Shown in pieces: positions 8,631-17,752 of a stretch of 64,000 nucleotides of DNA. The DNA is from Clostridiales bacterium (lineage in GTDB: Bacteria > Bacillota > Clostridia > Lachnospirales > Lachnospiraceae). The notes below the pieces were generated by a model, which made no database searches, was not told the origin of the DNA, and saw nothing but the letters and a program-made list of their open reading frames with translations. Where the stretch lies: NCBI GenBank assembly GCA_018365455.1, contig JAGZJZ010000019.1, forward strand, positions 57,342 through 121,341, in the 5' to 3' direction. Each line of letters opens with the position of its first letter. The first letter of the stretch is position 1. The position numbers and the translations under genes were made by a program.

Positions 8631-9513
8631 ATAAATTCTCCTCCATCAAACTGAAATAAAACTCTTCAAGTGATTGTTTAGTACATGCCAAAGATTTAAC
8701 CTGTATCGCCTTCTGAATAAGTGCTGCACTAATATCTGAACTTCTTTCAACTGCATCATAAACATAGAGCACTTTTGACTTTAAATCAATTTCATATTTT
8801 GTTATTCCCATCTCATCTAGAACTCTTTTCGCCCCACGCACATCATCTACAATGACCTCTAAGCGCTCTCTACACTTTTCACTTAGTTCTTTCTGTGACA
8901 GTTCCTCCAGTAAAATACCATCATTCATAAACCCAAAATTTGTTGCCAGTTTAGTTAGCTCCTCCAAAATGTGACTGGAAATTATTATAGTTATATTTTT
9001 CTCCTGATTTATCCTATGAATAATATTCCTAATTTCCTGTATGCCCTGAGGGTCCAAACCGTTAATTGGCTCATCCAAAATTAGAATACTTGGATTTCCA
9101 ACCAATGCCAGCGCTATCCCTAATCTTTGTTTCATACCAAGAGAATAATGTTTTACCTTTTTTTTGTCTGTACTCAGCCCCAATAATTTCAGTAATTCGT
9201 TAATTTTATGCTTTTTCTCTTTAATTCCTAGTGCAATACATTTCAAATTCAAGTTCTCATAAGCACTTAAGTTAAGGTGAAGCGCTGGAGCCTCTATTAA
9301 GGCTCCAATCTTTTCTGTACCTATTGTTTCAATTACTCCACTTGTCGGAGTAGAAAGACCTGAGATCATTTTCAGCAATGATGATTTCCCTGCACCATTT
9401 TTTCCTATTAACCCATATATTTCCCCTTCATGGATATGCATGTTTACTCCATTTACTGCTTTCGTTTTCTTATAACATTTGATTAAATAATGTGTTGATA
9501 CTACTTCTTTCAT
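8623..9513 (-). CDS. ABC transporter ATPase (LanF/BcrA-like)
   Basis: A 296-residue ATPase. Walker A GLIGKNGAGKSS is at about residue 33, signature YSLGMKQR at 123-130, Walker B ILILDEPINGLD and the H-loop SSHIL follow. The C-terminal extension after residue 215 is typical of bacitracin and lantibiotic immunity ATPases. The ATG overlaps the upstream permease gene by 4 bases (ATGA). It pairs with the permease encoded just downstream at 7896-8630. Confidence 0.88.
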   Translation of the reverse strand: MKEVVSTHYLIKCYKKTKAVNGVNMHIHEGEIYGLIGKNGAGKSSLLKMISGLSTPTSGVIETIGTEKIGALIEAPALHLNLSAYENLNLKCIALGIKEKKHKINELLKLLGLSTDKKKVKHYSLGMKQRLGIALALVGNPSILILDEPINGLDPQGIQEIRNIIHRINQEKNITIIISSHILEELTKLATNFGFMNDGILLEELSQKELSEKCRERLEVIVDDVRGAKRVLDEMGITKYEIDLKSKVLYVYDAVERSSDISAALIQKAIQVKSLACTKQSLEEFYFSLMEENLYA

Positions 9514-10724
9514 AATATCCTCCCTATATAAGAAATAAACTTAGGTGCGATTGTATAACTCACTATAAATCCCAAGACAATTTGTACAATTATTAATTGT
9601 AATACGTTTTTATCTGACAATAAAAGTCTATAATTAAAATTTTTTTCTGCCTCAATCTTTACACTAATAGAAGCAAGTATAAAAATTATCAATGAACAAA
9701 TATATCCTGCGATCACAAAATATATTGGAAGTAAAAATAGTAATGGAAGTAATGTTATTATGAAAAGCGGCACTGATATATATATTGCATTTTTTATTTT
9801 TGCTGTTTTTATTTGTTTTGCGCTCTTTCCTTGATAAAAATAAATAGTTTTTTTCTCCTCATTTTTAATTAGCATTCTATACACTGTCAAAAAAGAACAC
9901 AAATAGGATATAATCAATGTAAAAAAGTCACCCGACAAATCCCCTGAAATTCTATGAATCACAATATTTCCACAAATTATTATGAGTAATGGTTCAATCA
10001 ATAAATTTGTTCTTACTGCAAATATGAAATCACTGTTATTTCTAAATAGAGGGATTTTTTTTGACCAATTCACAAAAACAACCATCCCTCGTGTCTGATT
10101 TGGTTCTTTTAAAAACTTAAACTCTTCCAATATTAAAACGGCATTTAATATCAAACAAATGATGATACTATACCAACTCATTTCCAACTTTATATTTATT
10201 AACTGGTAGTTTTTCAAATAAAGTATTAAACATCCACATAAAAGAATACGAACAATTAAGTTAAAAGTAGAATATTTATTTATCGATAATAAGTTTTTAG
10301 ATAGTATTTGAATAAATAACAAAATATTGATTCCTATAATATATAATAAAAACAAATCAACATCTTCTAATCTTGTTGGGAAAAGTACAAATACTAAAAT
10401 AGCTAAAAAAGTAATTAAATTTTTATAGAGATAATATTTTTTAACATCCTGCTCCTTAAATGCATTAAAATAGGTTATCATTTGTTTCCATTTCATGTCA
10501 AAATCAGAAACAAATATATATTTACAAAAAAACACATATATAAATAGCCCTAACAAAATTGATAGCTGTTCGTAATTTCCCAACCAATGCTGAAAAATTT
10601 TTGTTCCGACTAATAAGACACTTAAAACAGTTAAGAGACTTGAAACATTGAATGCTCCCTTTATCTTAAATCTGACTACCACTAAATCTAATTTGAATTT
10701 TAATATCTTACCCAAATATTTCAC
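9510..10724 (-). CDS. Polytopic membrane protein, ABC permease partner
   Basis: A 404-residue protein with about ten hydrophobic segments (for example LLGLFIYVFFC near residue 60 and IILLCGCLILYLK near 165). No catalytic motif was seen. It is encoded between two ABC ATPases and overlaps both. The start is GTG at 10724, 17 bases inside the upstream ATPase gene. It most likely forms a transporter with the 216-residue ATPase. It resembles the large permeases found beside leaderless bacteriocin or EcsB-like systems, but the family is uncertain. Confidence 0.7.
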   Translation of the reverse strand: MKYLGKILKFKLDLVVVRFKIKGAFNVSSLLTVLSVLLVGTKIFQHWLGNYEQLSILLGLFIYVFFCKYIFVSDFDMKWKQMITYFNAFKEQDVKKYYLYKNLITFLAILVFVLFPTRLEDVDLFLLYIIGINILLFIQILSKNLLSINKYSTFNLIVRILLCGCLILYLKNYQLINIKLEMSWYSIIICLILNAVLILEEFKFLKEPNQTRGMVVFVNWSKKIPLFRNNSDFIFAVRTNLLIEPLLIIICGNIVIHRISGDLSGDFFTLIISYLCSFLTVYRMLIKNEEKKTIYFYQGKSAKQIKTAKIKNAIYISVPLFIITLLPLLFLLPIYFVIAGYICSLIIFILASISVKIEAEKNFNYRLLLSDKNVLQLIIVQIVLGFIVSYTIAPKFISYIGRIL

Positions 10725-11358
10725 GCTCCAATTTTTTTATGCTTATACTATCCTTAATGTGTTTCTTAATATCTCCATTTTCTATTAAAATCACAGAATC
10801 ACATATGTCGGCCAACGTATCAAGAATATGTGATGATATAATAATTGTTGTGCGCCTTTTTAGTTCAACCAGATATTTTTTCAATGTATATATATATCCT
10901 AAATCTATACTATTAAATGGTTCATCTAATATAATTGTTGAATACTTTTTTGTAAACAAAGGTACCAGTGTCAATTTTTTCTTCATCCCTTGAGACAGTT
11001 CCTCAATTAATGTATTCGCTTTATTTTCTAAATTTAGTTTTTCTAACAATAAGTCAGCAGAAACCGTTGTATCAGAATACTTAATTATAAAATCCAGAAA
11101 TTCTCCTACGGTTAAATAATCATATACCAATAAATCAGAAGGGACAAATAAAATATCTTTTTCATTTAATCCCTCAACTTCAAATGCCATGTTTGCTTTT
11201 CTAAATCCAGATAAGATTTCCATAAACGTAGTCTTACCAGCTCCATTCTTTCCCACTAACCCGTTTATCGAATTCTCCTTCAACTCTATATCCAAGATAT
11301 TGAGTTCAAAACTTTCAAATGAGTGTTCTATTTTTTTAATTAGCATTACATTATCCAT
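10708..11358 (-). CDS. ABC transporter ATPase, short form
   Basis: A 216-residue ATPase with Walker A GLVGKNGAGKTT, signature LSQGMKKK, Walker B TIILDEPFNSID and the switch His in ISSHIL. It has no C-terminal extension, unlike the neighbour at 8623. The ATG at 11358 sits very close to AAGG; an in-frame ATG at 11344-11346 has better spacing and may be the real start. It is the first transporter gene after the leaderless bacteriocin and probably serves its export or immunity. Confidence 0.85.
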   Translation of the reverse strand: MDNVMLIKKIEHSFESFELNILDIELKENSINGLVGKNGAGKTTFMEILSGFRKANMAFEVEGLNEKDILFVPSDLLVYDYLTVGEFLDFIIKYSDTTVSADLLLEKLNLENKANTLIEELSQGMKKKLTLVPLFTKKYSTIILDEPFNSIDLGYIYTLKKYLVELKRRTTIIISSHILDTLADICDSVILIENGDIKKHIKDSISIKKLEREIFG

Positions 11359-11420
11359 CCTTACTAAATATTGACAATAGTTGCAGAATCATTTATAATA
11401 ATTACATTCTTATATGGTTA

Positions 11421-11458
11421 CCTATCCTATGCCACTCTAGCCAGTAGCATAGGATAGG
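11421..11458 (-). terminator. 12-bp hairpin after the leaderless bacteriocin gene
   Basis: CCTATCCTATGC (11421-11432) pairs perfectly with 11447-11458; the loop is 14 bases. There is no strong T-run. It lies between the bacteriocin stop (11531) and the ABC genes, as expected for partial termination or mRNA protection that keeps peptide output above transporter output. Confidence 0.75.
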
Positions 11459-11530
11459 CTTTAAGAGTCATTTATCTCTTATTTAATAGGGATATGCTAT
11501 TGGGTTAATGGCTATATGTATATATAGTTA

Positions 11531-11662
11531 TTAACCCCAGATACCAGTAATGAAATCCCAAACAGCTTCTCCAAGAGACAGCAGCATCCATTTGTTATCC
11601 CATGCCCATTTCACAGCTTTAGCACCGTACTTTCCAACAAAAGCTAAAATTTTTGCCCACAT
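11531..11662 (-). CDS. Leaderless class II bacteriocin, aureocin A53/lacticin Q-like
   Basis: A 43-residue ORF with AAGGAGG 7-8 bases before the ATG. The peptide is cationic and Trp-rich with no leader and no Cys. It starts MWAKILAFVGKYGAKAVK, continues WAWDNKWMLLSLGEAVW and ends DFITGIWG. The core KYGxKAVxWAWxxK matches the signature of aureocin A53 and lacticin Q, which act unprocessed on target membranes. Transporter genes follow directly, as in those clusters. It is somewhat shorter than the usual 51-53 residues, and its N-terminus has three residues fewer before KYG. Confidence 0.85.
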   Translation of the reverse strand: MWAKILAFVGKYGAKAVKWAWDNKWMLLSLGEAVWDFITGIWG

Positions 11663-11728
11663 ATTTGTTTCCTCCTTTTTCTTATTATTGTGTTTTCAAA
11701 TTCGTAAATTTGTATATCTGTGCACCGA

Positions 11729-11752
11729 TGTACTTTTTACATTTTGTACTTT
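11729..11752 (-). promoter_or_regulatory. Direct repeat AAAGTACA upstream of the bacteriocin
   Basis: On the minus strand AAAGTACA occurs twice with starts 16 bases apart, about 70-90 bases before the bacteriocin ATG. This could be a regulator-binding pair. It is in AT-rich DNA, so chance is possible. Confidence 0.35.
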
Positions 11753-11879
11753 ACCATATGAATATGTTTTTGTGTGAAATATGGAATAAACTGTAAATTT
11801 ATGTCCTAATAATTTTCTATTCGTTAGTATTTACTGTTCAACAACTTTGAAATTTCTAAATAATATATCTTTACTCTTA

Positions 11880-12494
11880 TAATCTCCGTTAACAACAGAA
11901 CTTTAATAATTGGCAATGCAACCAGTCATACCAATATGAACACTACAAACACAATGGTCTTTAGAGGCTCTGGGGCCGTATATTCCCCATATCAAGTTTC
12001 CATCAGATTTCACAAGATGGCAATCCTCGCTTTGGTATATTCTACCAACTAAAGGGCGGATTCTGGTCTGAATAAACTGGAGCGGTGAAACCGCCTGTCA
12101 GGACGATCTAAAATAATCTGTCAGCACAATCGAAAATCTCTATTCCTGTGGTAGAGCCACTGTCCCAGAAACAGGATCATTCCTCAGGATCAGGAGGGCA
12201 AGGTTGCCTTAGGGATATTTTCGCCGGTATCTGGATACCGTAATCTGTGCGGAGCCACCGGATTAGTTCATCGAGCTCTGTTCTAATGTATTGCATGACT
12301 AGTATCCAGTTCCTTTATAACGGTTTCCCATTCTCCAAAACATCGGTTTCCTAAAGGCTAGACACTGGTGTAGCTGACTTGCGCCGTTCAGAAACGTGTG
12401 CAGTAACGCATACAAAAAACGCCCGCACAGTGTCAAACTGTACGCGCGTATATAAGATAACAAGAGTGAGTGAATCAAATTCTTATAAATCATA
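11880..12494 (-). other. Region with degenerate coding remnants
   Basis: About 600 bases between the LanM gene and the bacteriocin promoter, visibly richer in GC than either side. A minus-strand frame without a start codon, open from about 12102 to a TAA near 11912, ends in a Cys-bearing tail (ASKDHCVCSVHIGMTGCIANY minus its first residue) that resembles a modified-peptide core. A second ORF at 12177-12296 (39 residues, starting MQYIRTELDELIRWLR) has no ribosome-binding site. A hairpin ACAGT/ACTGT lies near 12430-12445. I read this as decayed gene pieces, perhaps old element backbone or a dead second precursor. Confidence 0.4.
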
Positions 12495-15443
12495 TTATAT
12501 TTCAACTGCTAATATATCTGGAAGATCATATAACCTCTTTAATAACATATACCCTATTCCTGAAAACCCATTCATAAAACCGGGATTTTCTTCCTGGGGG
12601 AGATATTTCATCTGATCATTACATATTCTTGAAGCCACATTTGCTAAATAATCATTACATTTTTCTACTAATTCCGAATTATGATTATGCTCCAAATACC
12701 TAAACACTATGCCAACATTCCCAAAATTCCCATGACATAAACATAATCCCTTGCGTAGTGAAGTAACTAAAATTTTCTCTGATGCTTTATTAATATCATC
12801 TTTCAGTATTTGTTCCAAAGAACTGTAATTAAGTTTCTGCACCTCTAAACGTGATATCAATATCCCCGCTGCACCGTGACACCATGATACTGAATCTGAT
12901 GCTTCAGAACAGTCTTTTCTTAAATCGATCCAATTACCGATATCGTCATTGAATAACAGATTTTCATACTTTATAGCCTCTTCAATCACTCTTCTATAAC
13001 ATTCCACATTACATTCTCTAGACAATTTGGCAAATGCATAAGTTATTCCCGCATTGCCATGCGAAAAACCTGTTAGAGCAAAACTGGCCCCATCAATATC
13101 CCATGCAATTCCCCCTACTTTTTGAGGTACAGAAGCCTTTTCTAACATAGCAGCAATTTGTAAAGCTGATGATAAATATTTTCTATCACTTGTGATACTG
13201 AACATATTAGTATATACAAGCATTGCTCCAGCATTTCCCGAAATCAAATCAGCGCATTTGCATTTATCTACTAATTCATCTAATATCTTAATATGTTTTT
13301 TGGCAAGGTAAATATATTTATCATTCTTCGTCAGTTGATAAAACAGTTGATATGCATATACTATGGACCCTTCACCATTTAAAGCTCCAGTCAATTCGGA
13401 CTGAAGATACCTTCTATTATCGTATACTTTATTTGTATAGTTTTCCATAGTCCTGTCCAATAAATCAACAATCCCTCGGAATCGTTTGTATTGACTAAAA
13501 TGATATACAGCATGAAAAAAAACAGATATACCGGCAATCCCATTATACATATACATACTCGCACTTTCCAAATGCCACTCCATTTCGTTAGACATATGTA
13601 ATCTAGGAATGATCCAACTGATATCACCATTGTCACCATAGATTGCACTTTCAATGATAATATCCCCCAAATGAACAGCCGCTGAAAATAGTATATCTTC
13701 TGAATAGTATTTAGGTGTTTGATTAAGAATATTTGGTAAAATATACTCATTATTCAAATGGGAGGATTGTGCCAAGGCCATAGTCTGTTTTATAAATCGT
13801 ATCTGTTGATTTCTATCCTTAGTTGATAATCCTTTTACTTTTTTCTCCAATTGTCCTAACATCGTATCGTAAAAAAAATTTTCTATTCTCCGTTCTGATG
13901 ATAAATATAAAGATGTGTCATCTGGTTTAAACACAAAATAAGGAATTTCACCGTTAAAAATACTATCCGCCTCAGAAAGCATAATCCGCTTATCATCCTG
14001 ATCCATATTTTCTTTATTATATGTATTTAAAATATGCATATACCTTTCCTTGCCATCCACCATCAGTTCCGGCCAATAAGTTGTATTTAAAAGCATTTGA
14101 TATTGTTGAGTACCTCTAAGTATGCATCTACACTCAATTCCCTCAATACTCTTTTTTAATCCATCTAATAATAATTCACTTTCCTTTAATGCATGTGAAT
14201 ATGCTTCACTAAATCCTGACACTATATTATCGGTATAATCTCCTGCAAAAATATGGTCATTATTTAGAATTGGCGTATTTTTTGCAATTTGCACAAGTGG
14301 TCTACAGTAATCAATCTTAATGTCAGATGATTTGCTGTTTTTAATAATAGGTAAAAAATATGGCAACTTTTGTTCGGTTGCTTCAATACCGCTTAAATTT
14401 ATTCCACTACCCATTTTATTTTCAATATAAAATGGTAGAATTCCTATATTCAATACCGAATTTTGCAGAAGACGCTGCGCTTTATTATCGGCAGTATTAC
14501 CCACAGATTTTCTTTTGTCACAGTCAAATGCCTCCAAATCAATTAAAATGGGATACTCACCATATGCGATAATATTTTCAAAATGCAGATCTCTATTATT
14601 CATCAAATAGCATAAAAAAAGGGTTATTCCTAAGCGTTGATAATATTTTTGCACATCAAATTTATTACTACATGGTTTTTGATTAATGTATTCAATCCAA
14701 CCGTATTTTCCCATATTCAAGGTTTTGACTTCTTTTGTTTCCAACCCTTGCTTTTCATAAAATTCGTTTAAGTAATAATTAAAGGTATCAAAATACTTTA
14801 TACTATGAGGCTTATATATTATTTTTTCATCATTATCTAGCAATAAACAGAATACACTATTTCCTTCCACATGCATATCACCAAGCTGTTTGATGGAAAT
14901 TATGGATTTAAACGGTTTACCTTCACCGAAAAATTTAAAATTTATTTTTTTCTTATCTTTTTCTACCCTAGACATAATTTCAATAATATTATCACAGTAA
15001 ACATGTATTACTTTCAAAATTATCTTTTCCAATAATGGATAAGCTTTAAAAAACTCTGTTAAATTACAATTATTTTGAAAATACTGTTCATTAAAGTAAT
15101 CATATTCTTCACGAGAATCGCATCCTTTCAGAAAACCATTTTCCTTACAATAGTGTATTTCTGTAATTAAACATCTGATTGCTACAGGTTCTATCCTATC
15201 TATTAAGCCATAGATGAAGTCCCCCTTTAAATACTCACCCCATTCTAATGAGGTTGGATATATTTCATTGAGCCATTTCCATGCCAAATGCGAAAAGATT
15301 AAATAAAACCCAGAAAAGTCCTTATTTTTAATTCTGTCACAATTTAATGTTACTTTCTGATAATCACCACTTACATATAATTTTAATAACAATGATTCAG
15401 CAGAATTCAGTTTCTCATCTAATTTTTCATTATTTTCTTTCAT
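12495..15443 (-). CDS. lanM: Class II lanthipeptide synthetase LanM
   Basis: A 982-residue bifunctional enzyme. Residues about 80-600 form the DUF4135 dehydratase, which phosphorylates and eliminates Ser/Thr; kinase-like residues are visible in LHFENIIAYGEYPILIDLEAF minus its last residue. Residues about 640-982 form the LanC-like cyclase with GFSHGNAGI, SWCHGAAG and LCLCHGNFG, where two Cys and one His hold zinc. The frame is open further upstream, but the ATG at 15443 follows GGGAGGT 5 bases away, and the extension merely overlaps the precursor gene. It modifies the peptide encoded at 15520-15681. No LanT follows. Confidence 0.95.
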   Translation of the reverse strand: MKENNEKLDEKLNSAESLLLKLYVSGDYQKVTLNCDRIKNKDFSGFYLIFSHLAWKWLNEIYPTSLEWGEYLKGDFIYGLIDRIEPVAIRCLITEIHYCKENGFLKGCDSREEYDYFNEQYFQNNCNLTEFFKAYPLLEKIILKVIHVYCDNIIEIMSRVEKDKKKINFKFFGEGKPFKSIISIKQLGDMHVEGNSVFCLLLDNDEKIIYKPHSIKYFDTFNYYLNEFYEKQGLETKEVKTLNMGKYGWIEYINQKPCSNKFDVQKYYQRLGITLFLCYLMNNRDLHFENIIAYGEYPILIDLEAFDCDKRKSVGNTADNKAQRLLQNSVLNIGILPFYIENKMGSGINLSGIEATEQKLPYFLPIIKNSKSSDIKIDYCRPLVQIAKNTPILNNDHIFAGDYTDNIVSGFSEAYSHALKESELLLDGLKKSIEGIECRCILRGTQQYQMLLNTTYWPELMVDGKERYMHILNTYNKENMDQDDKRIMLSEADSIFNGEIPYFVFKPDDTSLYLSSERRIENFFYDTMLGQLEKKVKGLSTKDRNQQIRFIKQTMALAQSSHLNNEYILPNILNQTPKYYSEDILFSAAVHLGDIIIESAIYGDNGDISWIIPRLHMSNEMEWHLESASMYMYNGIAGISVFFHAVYHFSQYKRFRGIVDLLDRTMENYTNKVYDNRRYLQSELTGALNGEGSIVYAYQLFYQLTKNDKYIYLAKKHIKILDELVDKCKCADLISGNAGAMLVYTNMFSITSDRKYLSSALQIAAMLEKASVPQKVGGIAWDIDGASFALTGFSHGNAGITYAFAKLSRECNVECYRRVIEEAIKYENLLFNDDIGNWIDLRKDCSEASDSVSWCHGAAGILISRLEVQKLNYSSLEQILKDDINKASEKILVTSLRKGLCLCHGNFGNVGIVFRYLEHNHNSELVEKCNDYLANVASRICNDQMKYLPQEENPGFMNGFSGIGYMLLKRLYDLPDILAVEI

Positions 15444-15476
15444 TGTGACCTCCCATTGAAAATTGGTATAAATAAT

Positions 15477-15509
15477 AAAGGACCCAAGGATTACTCCCTG
15501 GGTCTCTTT
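15477..15509 (-). terminator. Attenuator hairpin between lanA and lanM
   Basis: AAAGGACCCAAGG (15477-15489) pairs with CCTGGGTCTCTTT (15497-15509) with minor mismatch around a short loop. It starts 10 bases after the lanA stop codon and carries no strong T-run, fitting partial termination between precursor and enzyme. Confidence 0.7.
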
Positions 15510-15519
15510 ATCATAATCG

Positions 15520-15681
15520 CTAACAGCATAAGATAGTGAATAAGGGCGTAAACTTAGGTGTAACCAGAAGATCCGATTCGACACTCACTAAATCTGCTTT
15601 CTTAAATTCCTCCATCTCTCTTCCCAAGTCACCTGCAGCACTAATAACATCTTGACGTTCGATTTTTCTTTTTTGATTCAT
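15520..15681 (-). CDS. lanA: Class II lanthipeptide precursor LanA (53 residues)
   Basis: A short gene directly upstream of lanM with AAGGAGG 7 bases before the ATG (a second ATG 3 bases earlier is equally possible). An acidic leader (ISAAGDLGREMEEFKKADL) precedes a small core ending VTPKFTPLFTILCC. The core has Thr at three places and a terminal Cys pair, so at most two lanthionine rings. The CC end recalls lacticin 481 relatives, but the rest is unlike them and no clear GG or GA cleavage site is seen before it. Assignment rests on position and composition. Confidence 0.75.
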   Translation of the reverse strand: MNQKRKIERQDVISAAGDLGREMEEFKKADLVSVESDLLVTPKFTPLFTILCC

Positions 15682-15703
15682 CATAAATCCTCCTTAAAAA
15701 TTA

Positions 15704-17014
15704 TTAACAAAAAAGTGTTAAATTAACACAAAATTGTTCCTCATCATATACGGATTCCATACACCCTTCATATTTAGAAACTACATTTTGGATGCTGCTT
15801 AATCCGATTCCATGTTTTTCTTTATTTTTCTTCTTTGTAATAAACTTTCCATCCTTTTCTAATGGCGGTGTCGATATATTATTTATAGTTCTTATCATTA
15901 ACATGTTATTAATGTATCGTATTGAAACATTGATTTTTCTTTTATTTTCTTCTACTAGTTTACTTGCTTCAATGGCATTATCAAGCAAGTTACTAAGCAA
16001 AGCACACAACTCATGGTCTTGTATTAAAAATTCCTTATTTGTTATAGTGTCTACATCATATGTAATTTTGATTTTCGCCTTTTCAGCCTCCATTAATTTA
16101 TAATTTAAGACGAAATCAATTACTTTTATCCCAGACCATTCACTATTATCCAAATAGAAAATAGGACCTTTTATACTTTCAATATATTTAAGTGCTTTTT
16201 CTTTTTCATCCTGTATAATATATTGACTAATTATTACAATATGATTTTTCATATCATGGTATATCTTTTCACTATTAATATACCCCTCATACATATTGTT
16301 ATAATTGTATTCTAATAATTCGGTTCTTAGATTTGCATAATTAATTTCCTCTTGCTGTCTTCTGTATAAAATATATGTAATAAAAATAGATATCATAAAC
16401 ATAATTATTAAAAAGAAAATATACCATCCGGATAAAATTGCAGGTGTATAGTTATAACCATAAACATATTGGAAGACATATACCCCTAATGCTTCAAATA
16501 CTATTATTCCATTAATAATTTTAGTGTTTTCTTGATTAAACAGATTATGCATTTCAGTTCTTTTTTTTAGCAGCAAATAAAATATAAACATAATTATTCT
16601 TGCAATAAACAGTGTTAGGATTCTTTCTGCATCAATAAACGCTGATACTTCTATCCCAATCCCAGGCTGCTGTAAAAGGACTCCAAAACTATATACACAA
16701 AACAAATCCAAAATTGTTAATGTAAAATAGAATAATGCAACCGCGGAAAATATACGGCTTATCTTATCTTTATATATTAAATTGGCAAAAGCACCAATTA
16801 AAATAATCAATACAATTATTAGAGCATATGAATATCCATTTATTTGTCTATTGAAATTAATTAAAAAAGAAAATACAATTATAAATACTATAAAAAGATT
16901 TCTTATAATTTTTTCACCGTACTTTTTCTCCATAAACAAATTTAAAAAGCCGTAACATATACATAATTCAAAAGCCCCCAATAATAGTTGGACTAGATTC
17001 CAAATCCATTCCAT
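15704..17014 (-). CDS. GHKL sensor histidine kinase (AgrC-like)
   Basis: A 436-residue kinase. About six membrane segments fill residues 1-220. The phospho-acceptor His lies in YHDMKNHIVII, the N box in LSNLLDNAIEASK and the G box in KHGIGLSSIQNVV. This matches peptide-sensing AgrC/ComD-type kinases. The ATG overlaps the response regulator stop (TGATG); a TTG 3 bases earlier is also possible. It probably senses the lanthipeptide or another signal and passes phosphate to the LytTR regulator. No AgrB/AgrD pair was found in the window. Confidence 0.9.
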   Translation of the reverse strand: MEWIWNLVQLLLGAFELCICYGFLNLFMEKKYGEKIIRNLFIVFIIVFSFLINFNRQINGYSYALIIVLIILIGAFANLIYKDKISRIFSAVALFYFTLTILDLFCVYSFGVLLQQPGIGIEVSAFIDAERILTLFIARIIMFIFYLLLKKRTEMHNLFNQENTKIINGIIVFEALGVYVFQYVYGYNYTPAILSGWYIFFLIIMFMISIFITYILYRRQQEEINYANLRTELLEYNYNNMYEGYINSEKIYHDMKNHIVIISQYIIQDEKEKALKYIESIKGPIFYLDNSEWSGIKVIDFVLNYKLMEAEKAKIKITYDVDTITNKEFLIQDHELCALLSNLLDNAIEASKLVEENKRKINVSIRYINNMLMIRTINNISTPPLEKDGKFITKKKNKEKHGIGLSSIQNVVSKYEGCMESVYDEEQFCVNLTLFC

Positions 17015-17727
17015 CAAATCTTGTCCCTCCAGTATTTATGAACATGCTCTTTAACTTCATTTACATGGGCCCGACTAACCAGCAACTTTTCGCCATTCCT
17101 AATATAAACCTCATTGCTGTAGATCTTCATAACATGGACTATATTAACTATACACCCCCTATCAATAAAAATAAATTGAGAGTGATCTAAGTCTTTATAT
17201 ACATATTGTATTGAATTTCGAGTAAATGTAGACTCATTATTTTTTACAATTACTGAATTTTTACCTTCTTTATATATATACAAGATATCTTTATAATATA
17301 TTTTTTCATACCTTGCTTTTGTATTTACAATATAATACTCTTTAGCATCTAGTTCTAATTTTTCTTCGATTTCTTCTAATGCATCTGCCAACTTAATATT
17401 AATCTGCTTTTTCAGAATATATTTATATGCCTGTACATCAAACGCATTAAGAGCATACTTTGTATGAGAGGTTATAAATATAATATACGCACCTGTGCTG
17501 TATTTTCTGATTTTCTCCGCTATTTGTAATCCATTAAGCCCTGGCATTTCTACATCTAAAATATATATATCAAAATTCATCTCTTCCAAATCAAATAATA
17601 ATGTATTACTTGAATCATAAGATTTAATTTTACAAATCAATCCTTTTTTATTATAGAATTTGCGCACCTCTTCATTTATCATATCTACAAACTCTTTTTG
17701 ATCATCAGCAATTGCTATTCTACTCAT
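17014..17727 (-). CDS. LytTR-family response regulator (AgrA-like)
   Basis: A 237-residue regulator. The receiver domain (1-125) has the acidic pair IADDQ and the phospho-Asp in YILDVEMPGLNG, and the switch Lys in YILKKQ. The LytTR DNA-binding domain (about 135-237) includes YKEGKNSVIV and ends YWRDKI. The ATG at 17727 has GGAGG 5 bases upstream; the five extra residues of the longer frame begin at TTG and overlap that site. It is co-transcribed with its kinase and the lanthipeptide genes and probably controls the operon. Confidence 0.92.
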   Translation of the reverse strand: MSRIAIADDQKEFVDMINEEVRKFYNKKGLICKIKSYDSSNTLLFDLEEMNFDIYILDVEMPGLNGLQIAEKIRKYSTGAYIIFITSHTKYALNAFDVQAYKYILKKQINIKLADALEEIEEKLELDAKEYYIVNTKARYEKIYYKDILYIYKEGKNSVIVKNNESTFTRNSIQYVYKDLDHSQFIFIDRGCIVNIVHVMKIYSNEVYIRNGEKLLVSRAHVNEVKEHVHKYWRDKI

Positions 17728-17752
17728 TTTATCCTCCACCAATCAAGTATAT

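Noticed and set aside
12379..12615. Plus-strand ORF at the 3' end of lanM
   Set aside because: Antisense to lanM and to the remnant region; no ribosome-binding site.
13391..13750. Minus-strand 119-codon ORF inside lanM
   Set aside because: Alternative frame within the clearly conserved LanM coding sequence.
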